Positions 1 through 9,346 are shown, counted from the first letter of the stretch. The stretch: 64,000 nt of DNA from Streptobacillus moniliformis DSM 12112 (GCF_000024565.1 NC_013515.1:620001-684000); one strand, 5' to 3'. Notes: generated by a model from the sequence alone, not told the origin. Made by a program: numbers and translations.

Positions 1-473
1 ATATTTTAGAAAGTTTAGGTAGAGGAGCTGAAGAAGTAGGTATAGGATTTATGATAGCAGCTGTTGTTGAATTGCCAGTTATGTTTTATATAGTGAAATT
101 GAATAAAAAATTTGGTTATTCAAAATTATTAAAAATATCAGCTATTGCCTTTTTAACAAAGATAACAATAACATATGTTACTATTTTAACAGGAAATATT
201 ACATTGTTTTATATAGCACAAATTACACAATTTGCAGGATATGCAATATATGTACCTGTTTCAGTTTATTATACGAATCATATTATGGAAGAAAAAGACA
301 GAATAAAAGGACAAGCTTATATGGCTGTTTCAGCAACTATAGGTTCTATATTAGGTAATTTAATAGGAGGTAAAATCATTGAAATATATTCATTAAATTC
401 TATGATATTAGCTTCTTTAATTGCAACCATTATAGGGGCTGTAATATTAATGTTAAATTTAGAAGACAAATAA
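1..473 (+). CDS. MFS transporter, C-terminal part (5' end outside window)
   Basis: The reading frame is open from the window edge, so the gene starts upstream; about 157 residues are visible. They form four to five hydrophobic helices separated by short loops, with Gly-rich helix contacts such as GSILGNLIGGKI near the end. This layout is typical of the second half of a major facilitator superfamily permease, perhaps of the sugar-efflux or oligosaccharide-symporter type. The substrate cannot be read from this part. The gene is followed at once by a strong hairpin terminator at 482-510, so it ends its transcription unit. The family call is moderate and the substrate is unknown. Confidence 0.6.
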   Translation, partial: ILESLGRGAEEVGIGFMIAAVVELPVMFYIVKLNKKFGYSKLLKISAIAFLTKITITYVTILTGNITLFYIAQITQFAGYAIYVPVSVYYTNHIMEEKDRIKGQAYMAVSATIGSILGNLIGGKIIEIYSLNSMILASLIATIIGAVILMLNLEDK

Positions 474-481
474 TAAATATG

Positions 482-510
482 ACATGTATCTTAATGATAC
501 ATGTTTTTTT
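482..510 (+). terminator. Rho-independent terminator after MFS gene
   Basis: A perfect 9-bp stem (acatgtatc/gatacatgt) with a 5-nt loop is followed directly by a run of T. It lies 9 bases after the stop codon of the transporter. Confidence 0.9.
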
Positions 511-573
511 ATTAAATGGTTGAAATAAATAAAAAATAGGGCTACAATTTATATTATATTAAGGAGATGAATA

Positions 574-859
574 ATGGAAGACTTAGAGTTATTTGAAGCA
601 ATAGGAAAAATTAGATTTTGGAAAAAAAATAGAAATACGAATATTTTTAAAAGGTAGTAATAAATATAGATATTTTGATGCATTATTAGAAGCATACAAT
701 AGTGCTTCTGATAATGAGTTATACCCAGAAGAAAAGGAGGCATACCCATATCTTTTAGATGGTGCTAGTATATATATAAAGCCGTTTAGTGAATATGACA
801 ACGACGAGTATTTTGCTTCTGAAATAGAAAAAACAGAAATATTAAGGGAATATGATTGA
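574..859 (+). pseudogene. Small hypothetical protein gene, frameshifted in an A8 run
   Basis: An AAGGAGATGA ribosome site precedes ATG 574, but this frame stops after 27 codons at 655. The +1 frame continues from about 625 to a TGA at 857-859 with protein-like content (SNKYRYFDALLEAYNSASDN, then PYLLDGASIYIKPFSEYDND). Removing one A from the A8 tract at 622-629 joins both parts into one acidic protein of about 94 residues. I do not recognise the family. Either the gene is broken, it is switched by slippage at the A tract, or the tract length is a sequencing error. It sits in a small accessory patch beside phage remnants. Confidence 0.6.
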
Positions 860-891
860 AAAAAGAAATTATAAAATATTCAAACTAAAAA

Positions 892-914
892 GCGACCGTG
901 TGGTTGTTTTTTTG
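892..914 (+). terminator. Weak hairpin terminator
   Basis: A 6-bp stem with two G-U pairs (gcgacc/ggttgt, loop gtgt) is followed by a T-rich run. It lies just after the frameshifted small gene. Confidence 0.5.
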
Positions 915-931
915 TTTAGAAAGGATTTAGA

Positions 932-1270
932 ATGAAATTAAACCTAGATTTAGTAAGAAAAATTCTACTGTATATAGAAGAAAATGGGAATGATGAAAGG
1001 GGCATAAATGTTGAAATAAAAGGCTATACTAGGCTAGAAATAGATTATCATATTTGTGTTTTATCTGAAGGTAATTATCTGTTATTATATGAAGATAAAA
1101 CACCTAAAAGATGGACTATGAAGGGTCATTCTTACATAGAGAACATAAGATGTAAATATATTTGGGAGGAGCTAAAAAAAGATGTTGAACTAAAGGGGAT
1201 ACTGACAACATCTTTAGATATAATAAAGGATTATGGTAACAAATTTATTAAAGACAAATTAGAGCTATAA
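932..1270 (+). CDS. DUF2513-type protein, phage-associated
   Basis: The product is 112 residues. It opens with MKLNLDLVRKILLYIEENG, has a YHICVLSEGNYL segment, and then a WTMKGHSYIENIRCKYIWEE segment. This order (DLVR-x-IL-x-IE, YH-x2-L, LTW-x-GH-x-F-x-D-x-IR) is the pattern of the DUF2513 family, small winged-helix-like proteins found mostly in prophages and mobile elements. The function is unknown. An AAAGGA ribosome site lies 6-8 bases before ATG 932. Its neighbour at 1410 is a phage scaffold-protein fragment, which supports a prophage origin. Confidence 0.65.
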   Translation: MKLNLDLVRKILLYIEENGNDERGINVEIKGYTRLEIDYHICVLSEGNYLLLYEDKTPKRWTMKGHSYIENIRCKYIWEELKKDVELKGILTTSLDIIKDYGNKFIKDKLEL

Positions 1271-1355
1271 AAAATTATATTTTATAAAAAAATATTTTTA
1301 AAATAGCTAAATTTTAAGATTTTAGGAATAAAACTAGCTAAAAACTCGCCTTTTT

Positions 1356-1386
1356 GTGGTAGGCGTTAAAGAACCACTTTTTTTAT
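1356..1386 (+). terminator. Possible terminator in prophage remnant
   Basis: A gtggt/accac stem around an 11-12 nt loop is followed by a run of seven T. An alternative stem (cgcct/aggcg) overlaps it. This is a weak call. Confidence 0.4.
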
Positions 1387-1409
1387 TTACAAAAAAATGA
1401 GGTGTAAAC

Positions 1410-1562
1410 ATGAACAAAGAGGAATTAATGGTTTTAGGGCTTACAGAAGAGCAAGCTAACAAGGTTTTAGTTGAATTTAACGCAAAATTGAAAGAGGTTA
1501 CTGATGAGAAGAGGGTGGGTGGGCATAAAAAAAAGCTAGTCCATACTAGCATTCAATTTTAA
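1410..1562 (+). pseudogene. Phage scaffold (minor structural GP20) N-terminal remnant
   Basis: After a GAGGTG ribosome site, the first 35 or so codons read NKEELMVLGLTEEQANKVL and onward. This is the usual start of the phage minor structural protein GP20 (scaffold) family, where ELIALGLTEEQA is typical. After about codon 36 the frame runs through an A8 tract and the tRNA terminator hairpin, which cannot be native protein sequence. The gene is therefore truncated at about 1515-1527. It marks a decayed prophage end lying against the tRNA-Lys transcription unit. Confidence 0.65.
1527..1550 (-). terminator. Terminator of tRNA-Lys
   Basis: Read on the minus strand, a 6-bp stem (gctagt/actagc, loop atgg) is followed by eight T. 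It lies 20 bases past the tRNA 3' end. Confidence 0.85.
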
Positions 1563-1569
1563 TATATAA

Positions 1570-1645
1570 TGGTGAGCCAGCAGGGGGTCGAACCCTGGAC
1601 ACACGGATTAAGAGTCCGTTGCTCTGCCAACTGAGCTACTGGCTC
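1570..1645 (-). tRNA. tRNA-Lys (CTT)
   Basis: The minus strand folds as a 76-nt cloverleaf with encoded CCA. It has acceptor GAGCCAG/CTGGCTC, anticodon stem ACGGA/TCCGT with loop ctcttaa (anticodon CTT), and T arm CAGGG-TTCGACC-CCCTG. It reads AAG lysine codons. A promoter lies just upstream at 1658-1686 and a terminator at 1527-1550. Phage remnants lie on its 3' side, the side where tyrosine integrases usually insert. Confidence 0.95.
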
Positions 1646-1657
1646 ATATACATAAAG

Positions 1658-1686
1658 AGTATACAACAATTTTGATTAAAAATCAA
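1658..1686 (-). promoter_or_regulatory. Sigma-70 promoter of tRNA-Lys
   Basis: On the minus strand TTGATT and TATACT are separated by exactly 17 bases. The -10 box ends about a dozen bases before the tRNA 5' end. Confidence 0.75.
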
Positions 1687-1750
1687 TAGAAAAAAATAAG
1701 AAAATGTGATAAAATATTTTTAATATAGATTTTATTTTTAAGGAGTAAAA

Positions 1751-2353
1751 ATGAGAAAAACATATATAAAATATAGTTTGATTTCATTGGGGTTTGCGAT
1801 ACTTTCAAATTTAATTTATCCTAGATATTATTTTCTAACATGGAATTTGTTTTTGGCATATATTCCATTTTATATTAGTAATATAAAGAAAAAAAATATT
1901 TTTGTGGATGCTTTTTTAGCTTTCGTTGCATTAATATTTTATCCTAATGCAGTTTATCTATTTACAGATTTAATACATATTAGTAATTTAAGCTTTTATA
2001 AAAGAGGTGTAAAAGTTGTTTATTTAATGAATTATTCAAATTGGATAAAAGTTTCCCTTATATTTCTTGCTGTTATTATTTCTATGAAGTTAAGTTATTT
2101 AGCAATAAATAATTATGCAAAGAAATATAGAATGAATAAAATTACAAAGTATACTTTTTATTCGGTAATTTCTTTTCTGACAGGTCTTGCTGTATTTGTA
2201 GGAAGATTTATTAGATTAAATTCATGGGACTTATTTATTTATCCACATAGAACTTTTTACACTTTTATTAAACAAATAAATACAGAAAACATTAAATATA
2301 TATTATTGTTTGCATTTATACAATTATTTGTAATAATTTTAGAGGAGGAATAA
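1751..2353 (+). CDS. DUF1361 family membrane protein
   Basis: The 200-residue product has about six membrane helices. It carries the family landmarks in order: TWNLFLAYIPFYIS (about 29-43), FYPNAVYLFTDLIH (about 62-76) and GRFIRLNSWDLFIYP (about 151-165). DUF1361 proteins are inner-membrane proteins of unknown function. The gene starts at ATG 1751 after an AAGGAG site. Its stop is one base before the next ribosome-spaced start at 2355, so it heads a small operon. Confidence 0.8.
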   Translation: MRKTYIKYSLISLGFAILSNLIYPRYYFLTWNLFLAYIPFYISNIKKKNIFVDAFLAFVALIFYPNAVYLFTDLIHISNLSFYKRGVKVVYLMNYSNWIKVSLIFLAVIISMKLSYLAINNYAKKYRMNKITKYTFYSVISFLTGLAVFVGRFIRLNSWDLFIYPHRTFYTFIKQINTENIKYILLFAFIQLFVIILEEE

Positions 2354-2354
2354 A

Positions 2355-2795
2355 ATGAAAGTCTATTTAGCTGGTTCATTATTTAATGAAGCTGAAGTTC
2401 AACAAAGATTAAGAGAAGGTAAATTATTAAGAGAAAGATTTCCGAATATTGATTTATTTAATCCAATTGAGCAACCATTTAATGAGGATAAACAAACTTT
2501 ACCTACACCTATAGATATATATAGTGGGGATGCAAATGCGATTATTAATTCAGAAATTATTATTCTTGATATGACTAATGAAGATGCAGGAGTAATGGTT
2601 GAATTAGGACTTGCTATTGCATATAATAAGAAGATTATTGCTATAAATTCAGATATTAGACTTAAATCATCAAATAAATATGATATACCAAGTTATTCAA
2701 TGAATCATTTTGTACTTGGTGGAATACTTAAACATGGAATTTTAGTATATTCATTTGATGAGGCAATGAGGGAATTAGAAAAATATGATAAATAA
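2355..2795 (+). CDS. Nucleoside 2-deoxyribosyltransferase family protein
   Basis: The 146-residue product has the family start MKVYLAGSLFN, which forms the nucleotide-binding loop, and the active-site stretch LDMTNEDAGVMVELGLA, where an Asp and the nucleophile Glu lie. Members cleave or exchange the base of deoxynucleosides or nucleoside monophosphates in purine and pyrimidine salvage. The length fits the family. The 3' end overlaps the next gene by 11 bases. Which nucleoside it uses cannot be read from the sequence. Confidence 0.8.
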   Translation: MKVYLAGSLFNEAEVQQRLREGKLLRERFPNIDLFNPIEQPFNEDKQTLPTPIDIYSGDANAIINSEIIILDMTNEDAGVMVELGLAIAYNKKIIAINSDIRLKSSNKYDIPSYSMNHFVLGGILKHGILVYSFDEAMRELEKYDK

Positions 2796-3396
2796 TGCAG
2801 TTATAAATAAGAGAAGAATTGCTTTTCTTCTTACAATGATAGGTGGTTTTTTAGAAATCTATTCATATTTATTATTAGGAAAAGTATTTGCAACAACTAT
2901 TACAGGAAATTTAATATTATTAGTATTTAATTTAAAAAGATTAGAAGTAAGTAATATAATTAAATATTTAGTACCAATAATATTTTTTTGTTTAGGTGTT
3001 TTAGTATCAGAAAAAATTAAATCAAAAATTACTATTAGTTTTTCTAAATTAGTGCTGTTTTTAGAAATATTAATTTTATCATTTATACCTTTTATGAAAA
3101 TACAATTAATTGCTATTTCTTTGATAGCTTTCATATCTGGTATACAAATACAAACATTTAGAAAAATTTCAAATAATGTATATATGTCTACTATGTGTAC
3201 AGGGAATACTAGAGCATTAGTTGAAGCTTTGACTAATAAAAGAGAACAAGATATTAAAGATTATTTTGTTGTAGTAAGTGGTTTCCTATTGGGTGTTTTA
3301 TTAGGAGATATAAGTATAGTGTTTTTTGATAAATTTTCTATATATATTTGTGTTTTAATGATATTATTAATAATTTATATTATAAAGAAGGTATGA
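2785..3396 (+). CDS. YoaK/DUF1275 family membrane protein
   Basis: The 203-residue product has six predicted membrane helices. Near the N-terminus it shows GGFLEIYSYLLLGKVFATTITGNLILL, an arrangement typical of DUF1275 (YoaK), followed by a conserved GIQIQTFRK and a TGNTR motif. The family has no firm function; some members are proposed transporters. ATG 2785 lies inside the end of the upstream gene, so the two are translationally coupled. The aminotransferase gene follows after 4 bases. Confidence 0.75.
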   Translation: MINNAVINKRRIAFLLTMIGGFLEIYSYLLLGKVFATTITGNLILLVFNLKRLEVSNIIKYLVPIIFFCLGVLVSEKIKSKITISFSKLVLFLEILILSFIPFMKIQLIAISLIAFISGIQIQTFRKISNNVYMSTMCTGNTRALVEALTNKREQDIKDYFVVVSGFLLGVLLGDISIVFFDKFSIYICVLMILLIIYIIKKV

Positions 3397-3400
3397 GAAA

Positions 3401-4606
3401 ATGAAGTTATCAGATAAAGTATTAGGAATGCAATATTCACCTATAAGAAAATTTGTTCCTTTTGCAGATAAAGCTAAAAAAGAAGGAGTAAAAATATTTG
3501 AATTTCATATAGGTCAACCAGATGTTAAAACTCCTGATTCTTTTTTTAATGGTGTTACCAAATATCAAGAAAAAATAATTAAATATACAAATTCACAAGG
3601 ATTAGAAGAATTACTTGATGCTTTTGTTGAATATTATTCAAGATATAATCTTAAAATTGATAAAAAAGAAATTTTAATAACTAATGGAGGAAGCGAGGCA
3701 TTACAGTTTGCAATTAATACTATATGTAATAAAGATGATGAAGTTTTAGTTCCAGAACCATATTATTCAAATTATGATTCATTTTTAAGAATAGCAGATG
3801 CTAAATTAGTTCCTATAGTTACAAAAATAGAAGAGGGGTACAGATTACCGAGTTATGATAAAATGAAGAAATTAATAACTCCTAAAACTAAGGCTATATT
3901 ATTTTCTAATCCATCTAATCCAACTGGAGTTGTTTTAAATGAAAGAGAGATAGAAGATATAAAGAGGTTAGCATTAGAGTTTGATTTATTTATCATTTCA
4001 GATGAGGTATATAGACAATTTATATACGATGTTGATACAAAATTTAGATCATTTTTAAGTTTTGAAGATGTATCAGATAGAGTAATAATGATAGATAGTA
4101 TTTCTAAACATTATAGTGCATGTGGAGCTAGAATAGGAATACTTGCATCAAGAAATGCTGAAATCATTGCTCAATCTTTAAAACTTTGTCAGGCAAGATT
4201 ATCTGTTTCGACTATAGAGCAATATGCTAGTGCAAATCTTGTAAGAGGTATTGATGTATATATAGATGATGTTAGAGCTGAATATAGAAAAAGAAGAGAT
4301 TTAATGTATGAAAAATTAAGTTTAATAGAGGGTGTTAAAGCCAATAAACCAGATGCAGCTTTCTATATTTTTGCTTCTCTTCCAGTTAATGATACTGAAG
4401 AATTTAATAAATGGTTATTATGTGATTTTAGGCATAATGGTAAAACCTTGATGTTTGCTTCGGGTAATGGATTTTATTCTAAGGAACATAGAGATTTAGG
4501 TAAAAATGAATTAAGATTTTCTTTTTGTGGGAATAATCTTAGAGAAATTGAAGAAGGTATAAATTTACTAGAAATAGCATTAAAGGAATATAATGAAAAA
4601 CACTAA
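3401..4606 (+). CDS. PLP-dependent class I/II aminotransferase
   Basis: The product is 401 residues, the usual size for fold-type I aminotransferases of the aspartate/aromatic group. It shows the ITNGGSEALQFA cofactor-phosphate loop (about 93-104), the substrate motif NPSNPTGVVL (about 170-179), IISDEVYRQF (about 198-207) and the Schiff-base lysine K236 in DSISKHYSACGARIG. It should transfer the amino group of an amino acid to a 2-oxo acid in the cytoplasm; the substrate is not certain. It overlaps the TruA-like gene by 14 bases. Confidence 0.88.
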   Translation: MKLSDKVLGMQYSPIRKFVPFADKAKKEGVKIFEFHIGQPDVKTPDSFFNGVTKYQEKIIKYTNSQGLEELLDAFVEYYSRYNLKIDKKEILITNGGSEALQFAINTICNKDDEVLVPEPYYSNYDSFLRIADAKLVPIVTKIEEGYRLPSYDKMKKLITPKTKAILFSNPSNPTGVVLNEREIEDIKRLALEFDLFIISDEVYRQFIYDVDTKFRSFLSFEDVSDRVIMIDSISKHYSACGARIGILASRNAEIIAQSLKLCQARLSVSTIEQYASANLVRGIDVYIDDVRAEYRKRRDLMYEKLSLIEGVKANKPDAAFYIFASLPVNDTEEFNKWLLCDFRHNGKTLMFASGNGFYSKEHRDLGKNELRFSFCGNNLREIEEGINLLEIALKEYNEKH

Positions 4607-5228
4607 AAAAGGATATTTATTAGAAATATCATATAAAGGAAAGAAATTCGATTGTTTTGATGAAATTAAAGATAAAAAAACAGTAAAAGGTGTTTTAAAA
4701 GAATATATTTTATCAAAGGGAATAAAAATATATAAAGGATTACAACAAGCAGGTAGAACAGATGCAAGAGTATCAGCGTATTCAAATTATATTTATTTTG
4801 TTGCAGATAGATTTAATATAGATATACTTGATATTAATGTAGATATTTCTGGTTTAAAAATTAAAAATATCATAGAAACAAAAAATGATATAGTTTTACC
4901 TGATATTGTTGAAAAAAGAATATATATTTATTTTTATCCTAAAAAATTTTTAAATGTAGATAAAGAAACTATATTAAAAAGATGTGAAGAAATAAGTGGA
5001 TATAGAGATTTTTCTGAATTTACAAATCATAAAGGATTAAAACTTAAAAATCATTTTAGAGATGTTAAAGTAACTTATGTTGAAGAAAAACTCTATTTTG
5101 AAGGAAATTCTTTTATGCCACAACAGGTTAGAATAATGAGTGGATACATTTTAAAAGGTAAAAAAGAAGCTATGGATCCAAAATTTTTAGTTTTAGAAAA
5201 AATTATATTTAAAGGTGATGTTTTATGA
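4593..5228 (+). CDS. truA: TruA-like tRNA pseudouridine synthase
   Basis: The 211-residue product carries the TruA catalytic motif GRTDARVSAYSN (about 52-63), in which the Asp is the nucleophile; the usual motif is GRTDxGVHA. It also has FTNHKGLKLKNHFRDV in the middle and a C-terminal EGNSFMPQQVRIMSGYI, the typical RNA-binding end. TruA modifies U38-40 in tRNA anticodon arms. It is 30-50 residues shorter than usual TruA and the VHA residues are changed, so it may be a divergent paralog. It overlaps the genes on both sides. Confidence 0.75.
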   Translation: MKNTKKGYLLEISYKGKKFDCFDEIKDKKTVKGVLKEYILSKGIKIYKGLQQAGRTDARVSAYSNYIYFVADRFNIDILDINVDISGLKIKNIIETKNDIVLPDIVEKRIYIYFYPKKFLNVDKETILKRCEEISGYRDFSEFTNHKGLKLKNHFRDVKVTYVEEKLYFEGNSFMPQQVRIMSGYILKGKKEAMDPKFLVLEKIIFKGDVL

Positions 5229-5476
5229 AAAAGCAAATTGATAAGGAGGCTTTAATAACAAGTATAATATATTTAATTTATTTTGTGTGGTGGTATTATT
5301 TTGCATATATTTATCCACCTAAAAATGTTGAAGAGTATAAATACATTTTAGGACTTCCTGAATGGTTTTTCTATTCTTGTATAGTGGGATTTATTTGGGT
5401 AAATATAGCAGTATTTGCTGTAATAAAGATTTTCTTTAAAAATATTGATTTAGATACAGGTGATATAAATGAATAA
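5225..5476 (+). CDS. YhdT family small membrane protein
   Basis: The 83-residue product has two membrane helices with a VWWYYFAYIYPP segment after the first, then LGLPEWFFYSCIVGFIWV. This is the DUF997/YhdT pattern. The gene stands directly before panF, as it does in many bacteria, and is thought to help that symporter. The start overlaps the upstream stop (ATGA) and the end overlaps panF by 8 bases. Confidence 0.8.
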   Translation: MKKQIDKEALITSIIYLIYFVWWYYFAYIYPPKNVEEYKYILGLPEWFFYSCIVGFIWVNIAVFAVIKIFFKNIDLDTGDINE

Positions 5477-6917
5477 ATTTCAACTATTATGGCCTATAAT
5501 AATATACTTATTTATCACTATATTAGTAGCATATTATATAAGTAGAAAAGAAAATAAAAATAATTTTACAGAATCATATTTTATTGGAAATAGAAGCATG
5601 GGAGCTTTTGTTTTAGCTATGACTGTAGTTTCAACATATATTGGAGCATCATCATTTTTAGGTGGTCCCTCAATAGCATATAAGTTGGGGCTAGGATGGG
5701 TACTGTTAGCTTGTATACAAATTCCATTAATATTTTTTACTTTAGGAGTATTAGGTAAGAAAATAGCCATAATTTCAAGAAAAATAAAAGCTGTAACATT
5801 AATAGATATTTTAAGAAAAAGATATAATAATGAGTTTTTAATAGTTTTACTTTCAGTATTGATGTTAATATTCTTGTTTGCTTCAATAATTGCTCAATTT
5901 ATTGGAGGAGCAAGACTTATAGAAAGTATTATAGATATAGATTATAAAATAGCATTAACAATTTTTGTATTTACAGTTATTTTTTATACAACTATTGGTG
6001 GATTTAAAGCTGTTACAATAACTGATGCAATACAAGGATTAATTATGATGATATCTACATTTGTTTTATTTGTTGTAATAGTAAATAAAGTTGGTTCTAT
6101 GTCAGAGATAACTTCCACTATTAAAAGTATAGATCCAAACTTATTAACTCCTGATGCTGGTGGTGCAATATCAAGACCATATATATTATCTTTTTGGATT
6201 TTAGTTGGTATTGGAATATTAGGTTTACCTGCAACAACTGTAAGAAGCATGGGATATAAAGATTCTAAGGCACTTCATAATGGGATGATAATAGGAACAT
6301 TTGTTGTTGGTTTCTTATTAATAGGAATGCATTTAGTTGGATTTATGGGTAGAGCAATTGAACCAAATATTGATGTGAGTGATAAACTTATACCTATATT
6401 AGCATTAAAGAATTTACATCCTATAATTGCAGGAATATTTATAGGAGGACCACTTGCTGCAATTATGTCAACAGTAGATTCATTATTAATACTAATTTCA
6501 TCATCTATAGTTAAAGATTTATATATAAATTATGTAAATAAAAATACAAGTGATTCTAAATTAAAGAAGGTTTCTTTAATAATTACTATTAGTATAGGGT
6601 TAATTACATATATATTATCAATTAATCCTCCAAGTTTAATTGTATGGGTTAATTTGTTTGCACTTGCAGGTCAGGAAGTTTTATTCTTTGTTCCAGTATT
6701 CATGGGCTTATATTGGAAAAGAGGTAATGATAAAGGTGCTATAGCATCTGTAATTGTAGGATTTGTTGTTTTCATAATGCTTGAAAAATTTAAATATTCA
6801 ATATTTGGACTTATGAGTATAGTTCCTGCATTAGTATTTGCATTAATTTCATATATTATAGTTTCATTTATGAGTAAAGAAAATGATAAAGAGAGTATAG
6901 ATTTATTTTTTGAATAA
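5469..6917 (+). CDS. panF: Sodium/pantothenate symporter
   Basis: The 482-residue product is a sodium:solute symporter with about 13 membrane helices. Landmarks are the early SYFIGNRSMGAFVLAMTVVSTYIGASSFLGGPS region, GGFKAVTITDAIQG in the middle, and GGPLAAIMSTVDSLLI further on. The YhdT partner immediately upstream supports pantothenate as substrate, so the pair would feed coenzyme A synthesis. It closes this operon, and a dead acetyltransferase gene follows after 14 bases. Confidence 0.85.
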   Translation: MNKFQLLWPIIIYLFITILVAYYISRKENKNNFTESYFIGNRSMGAFVLAMTVVSTYIGASSFLGGPSIAYKLGLGWVLLACIQIPLIFFTLGVLGKKIAIISRKIKAVTLIDILRKRYNNEFLIVLLSVLMLIFLFASIIAQFIGGARLIESIIDIDYKIALTIFVFTVIFYTTIGGFKAVTITDAIQGLIMMISTFVLFVVIVNKVGSMSEITSTIKSIDPNLLTPDAGGAISRPYILSFWILVGIGILGLPATTVRSMGYKDSKALHNGMIIGTFVVGFLLIGMHLVGFMGRAIEPNIDVSDKLIPILALKNLHPIIAGIFIGGPLAAIMSTVDSLLILISSSIVKDLYINYVNKNTSDSKLKKVSLIITISIGLITYILSINPPSLIVWVNLFALAGQEVLFFVPVFMGLYWKRGNDKGAIASVIVGFVVFIMLEKFKYSIFGLMSIVPALVFALISYIIVSFMSKENDKESIDLFFE

Positions 6918-6931
6918 AGGAGCAAATTAAT

Positions 6932-7440
6932 ATGACTCATAAAGAAAGAATGGAAAAAGGACTATAGTATGATGCTAACTTTGATTTAGAATTATTAACT
7001 TTAAGAGAAAATGCAGAAGAGTTATGTTTTAATTTTAATAATACTAATCCTAAAGATATAGAAAAAAAGAAAGATATTTTATCAAAACTTATTCCAAAAT
7101 ATGGAGAAAATATTGTAATTCTTGCCCCTATTTTTGTTGATTATGGTTTAAAGACAACTATAGGAGATAATACATTTGTTAATTATAATGCATATTTTAT
7201 GAATGGTGAAACAATTATTATAGGAAATAATTGTTTTATCGGATCTAATTGTGGTACGTATACAGCTAAATATCCTTTAATTCCAGAAGAAAGAAATAAG
7301 GGGTTAGAATAGGTAGAGGAAGTGTTATTGGTGGGAAAAGCTATGTTGTAAAAGATATTCCTTCTGGAGTTATAGCAGTTGGAAATCCATGCAAGGTTAT
7401 GAGAGCTATAACAGAAGATGATAGTATTGATTTTATATAG
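6932..7440 (+). pseudogene. Maltose/galactoside O-acetyltransferase, broken
   Basis: The frame opens at ATG 6932 with THKERMEKGL, then meets TAG at 6965-6967, where family members usually have Trp, Leu or Met before YDANFD. It continues through LCFNFNNTNP and left-handed beta-helix hexapeptides to NKGLE, with a second stop at 7310. About 25 residues of the last coils are missing there. The tail resumes in another frame as [17 protein letters not shown], then [12 protein letters not shown], to 7440. One nonsense change plus one deletion show true decay. Confidence 0.85.
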
Positions 7441-7451
7441 AATTTAACTAA

Positions 7452-7497
7452 AATGAACTGACATCCATAAATTATTTAGAAAGCCAGTTCATTTTTT
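7452..7497 (+). terminator. Terminator between convergent genes
   Basis: A 9-bp stem (aatgaactg/cagttcatt) around a 24-nt loop is followed by seven T on the plus strand. It separates the dead acetyltransferase from the psu genes and may stop both strands. Confidence 0.75.
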
Positions 7498-7502
7498 TAT
7501 TA

Positions 7503-8417
7503 CTATAATTGTACAAATTCTTTTGCTATTTCTGCTGCAAGTCTTACATTATTATAAACTAATTGAATATTAGCATCTAATGATTTTCCATCAGTGATTT
7601 TCTTTACTTTATCAAGTAAAAATGGAGTAGAATCCTTACCTTTAATTCCTAATTTTTCAGCTTCTTCTAAAGCGTTATTAATAGCATTAGTTATAGTGTC
7701 AAAATCCATAGCATATTGTTCTGGAATAGGATTTGCTATAACAACTCCACCATTTAATCCTAAATTCCATTTAGTTTTTAATATCTTAGCAAATTCTTTA
7801 GGATTATCAATTGAATAATCTAAATTGTATCCACTCTTTATTGTGTAGAAAGCAGGTAATTCTTTTGTTTTGTATCCAAGTACTGGAACACCTTTTGTTT
7901 CTAAATATTCTAATGTTAGAGGTAAATCAAGTATTGATTTTGCCCCTGCACAAATTACAGCTACATTAGTTTGTGCTAATTCTTCTAAATCAGCTGAAAT
8001 ATCCATAGTAACTTCTGCATTTCTATGAACACCACCTATTCCACCTGTTGCAAATATTTTAATTCCTGCAAGTGCTGCAATTATCATAGTAGTTGAAACT
8101 GTAGTTGCACCATTTAATCCATTACTTACAATATATGCTAAATCACGTCTACTTACTTTTGGAACATTAACTCCTTCTTTACCTAAAAAATTAATTTCAT
8201 CTTCAGTTAATCCTACTTTTAGTTTTCCGTTTATTATTCCAATTGTTGCAGGAACTATACCATTTTCTCTTGCTATTTTTTCAACTTCTAATGCTACTTC
8301 AACATTTTGTGGATATGGCATACCATGAGATATTATTGTAGATTCTAAAGCAACCACTGGTTTATTATTTTCTAAAGCCTCTTTTATTATTGGATTAATT
8401 TCTAAATATTTTTTCAT
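7503..8417 (-). CDS. psuG: Pseudouridine-5'-phosphate glycosidase
   Basis: The 304-residue product matches PsuG along its whole length. It has [15 protein letters not shown] (catalytic Glu about 25), [34 protein letters not shown] (catalytic Lys about 160) and TPFLL near the end. PsuG splits pseudouridine 5'-phosphate to uracil and ribose 5-phosphate. It is the second gene of a two-gene operon and follows psuK after 8 bases. Ribose 5-phosphate from this route could be used by the rpiB product at 13.1 kb. Confidence 0.95.
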   Translation of the reverse strand: MKKYLEINPIIKEALENNKPVVALESTIISHGMPYPQNVEVALEVEKIARENGIVPATIGIINGKLKVGLTEDEINFLGKEGVNVPKVSRRDLAYIVSNGLNGATTVSTTMIIAALAGIKIFATGGIGGVHRNAEVTMDISADLEELAQTNVAVICAGAKSILDLPLTLEYLETKGVPVLGYKTKELPAFYTIKSGYNLDYSIDNPKEFAKILKTKWNLGLNGGVVIANPIPEQYAMDFDTITNAINNALEEAEKLGIKGKDSTPFLLDKVKKITDGKSLDANIQLVYNNVRLAAEIAKEFVQL

Positions 8418-8425
8418 TTTTCCTC

Positions 8426-9346
8426 CTATAATTCTATATTAAAATATTTTTTTAAATTATTGTTTAACAAGTCTTCTGTTAAGCCTTGATAACATGTACC
8501 AAGATTAGTAACATTGATTACTGACATAGTCATTGAAATTTTAGCACTCTTTTCTATGTCATAACCATTTTTAACAGAATATGCTATACCAGCTGTAAAT
8601 GCATCTCCAGCTCCTGTAATATCAACAGCTTTAATTTCAGGATTATTAATTAGTCCATGTTTTTCTTTATTCATATAAAACAGACCCTCTTTACCTAGAG
8701 TAATATAGATATTTTTTACACCTTGTTCTAAAAGTTTTTGACCTGCTAATATCATACTTTCTTCATCTTTTATATTGATTCCTGTTAAAAGTTCTGCTTC
8801 TATTTTATTAGGTTTAATAGAATGAATTTTATTAAGAATATTTTTTATTTTTTTTGTTTTTGTAGTTGATACTAGATCAACTATTATTTTCTTATTAAAT
8901 GTAGAAATATATTCAATAACATCTTGACGTAGGTTTGTGTCTATAACTAAAACATCAGATTCATTAATATATTTTTCTTTACTTTTTATATAATCTATAT
9001 CTAGTTTTTCTAGTATAGACATACTTGCAATTGCTACTATCATCTCATTTTCATCATTTAATACAGATAAATAAGTTGATAAAGATTCATTAGGTATAAC
9101 CAAACAATTAGACATATCAACTTTCTTATTATTCATATAATTTAACAATGAAATAGAAAATTCATCATCACCTATTGGTGCTATAAATTTAGTATCTAAA
9201 TTTAAATGAGCCAGATTTTCTGTAATATTTCTTGCTACACCACCAAATCCTTTTTCTATTTTACCAGGATTTGAATCATTTAGTATAATAGAATTATATG
9301 AAAATCCTTGTATATCGATGTTAGCACCACCTATAATACAAATCAT
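8426..9346 (-). CDS. psuK: Pseudouridine kinase, PfkB family
   Basis: The 306-residue product has the PfkB signatures [16 protein letters not shown] (about 33-48) and [12 protein letters not shown] (about 242-253), in which the second Asp is the catalytic base. It begins [14 protein letters not shown], as ribokinase-like pseudouridine kinases do. Its position directly upstream of psuG gives the substrate. The enzyme phosphorylates pseudouridine for PsuG. An AAAGAGGTG ribosome site precedes the start. No pseudouridine transporter gene is seen next to it. Confidence 0.92.
   Translation of the reverse strand: MICIIGGANIDIQGFSYNSIILNDSNPGKIEKGFGGVARNITENLAHLNLDTKFIAPIGDDEFSISLLNYMNNKKVDMSNCLVIPNESLSTYLSVLNDENEMIVAIASMSILEKLDIDYIKSKEKYINESDVLVIDTNLRQDVIEYISTFNKKIIVDLVSTTKTKKIKNILNKIHSIKPNKIEAELLTGINIKDEESMILAGQKLLEQGVKNIYITLGKEGLFYMNKEKHGLINNPEIKAVDITGAGDAFTAGIAYSVKNGYDIEKSAKISMTMSVINVTNLGTCYQGLTEDLLNNNLKKYFNIEL

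Noticed and set aside
549-801. Two overlapping minus-strand frames
   Set aside because: They are antisense to the frameshifted small gene, which has a good ribosome site and protein-like composition.
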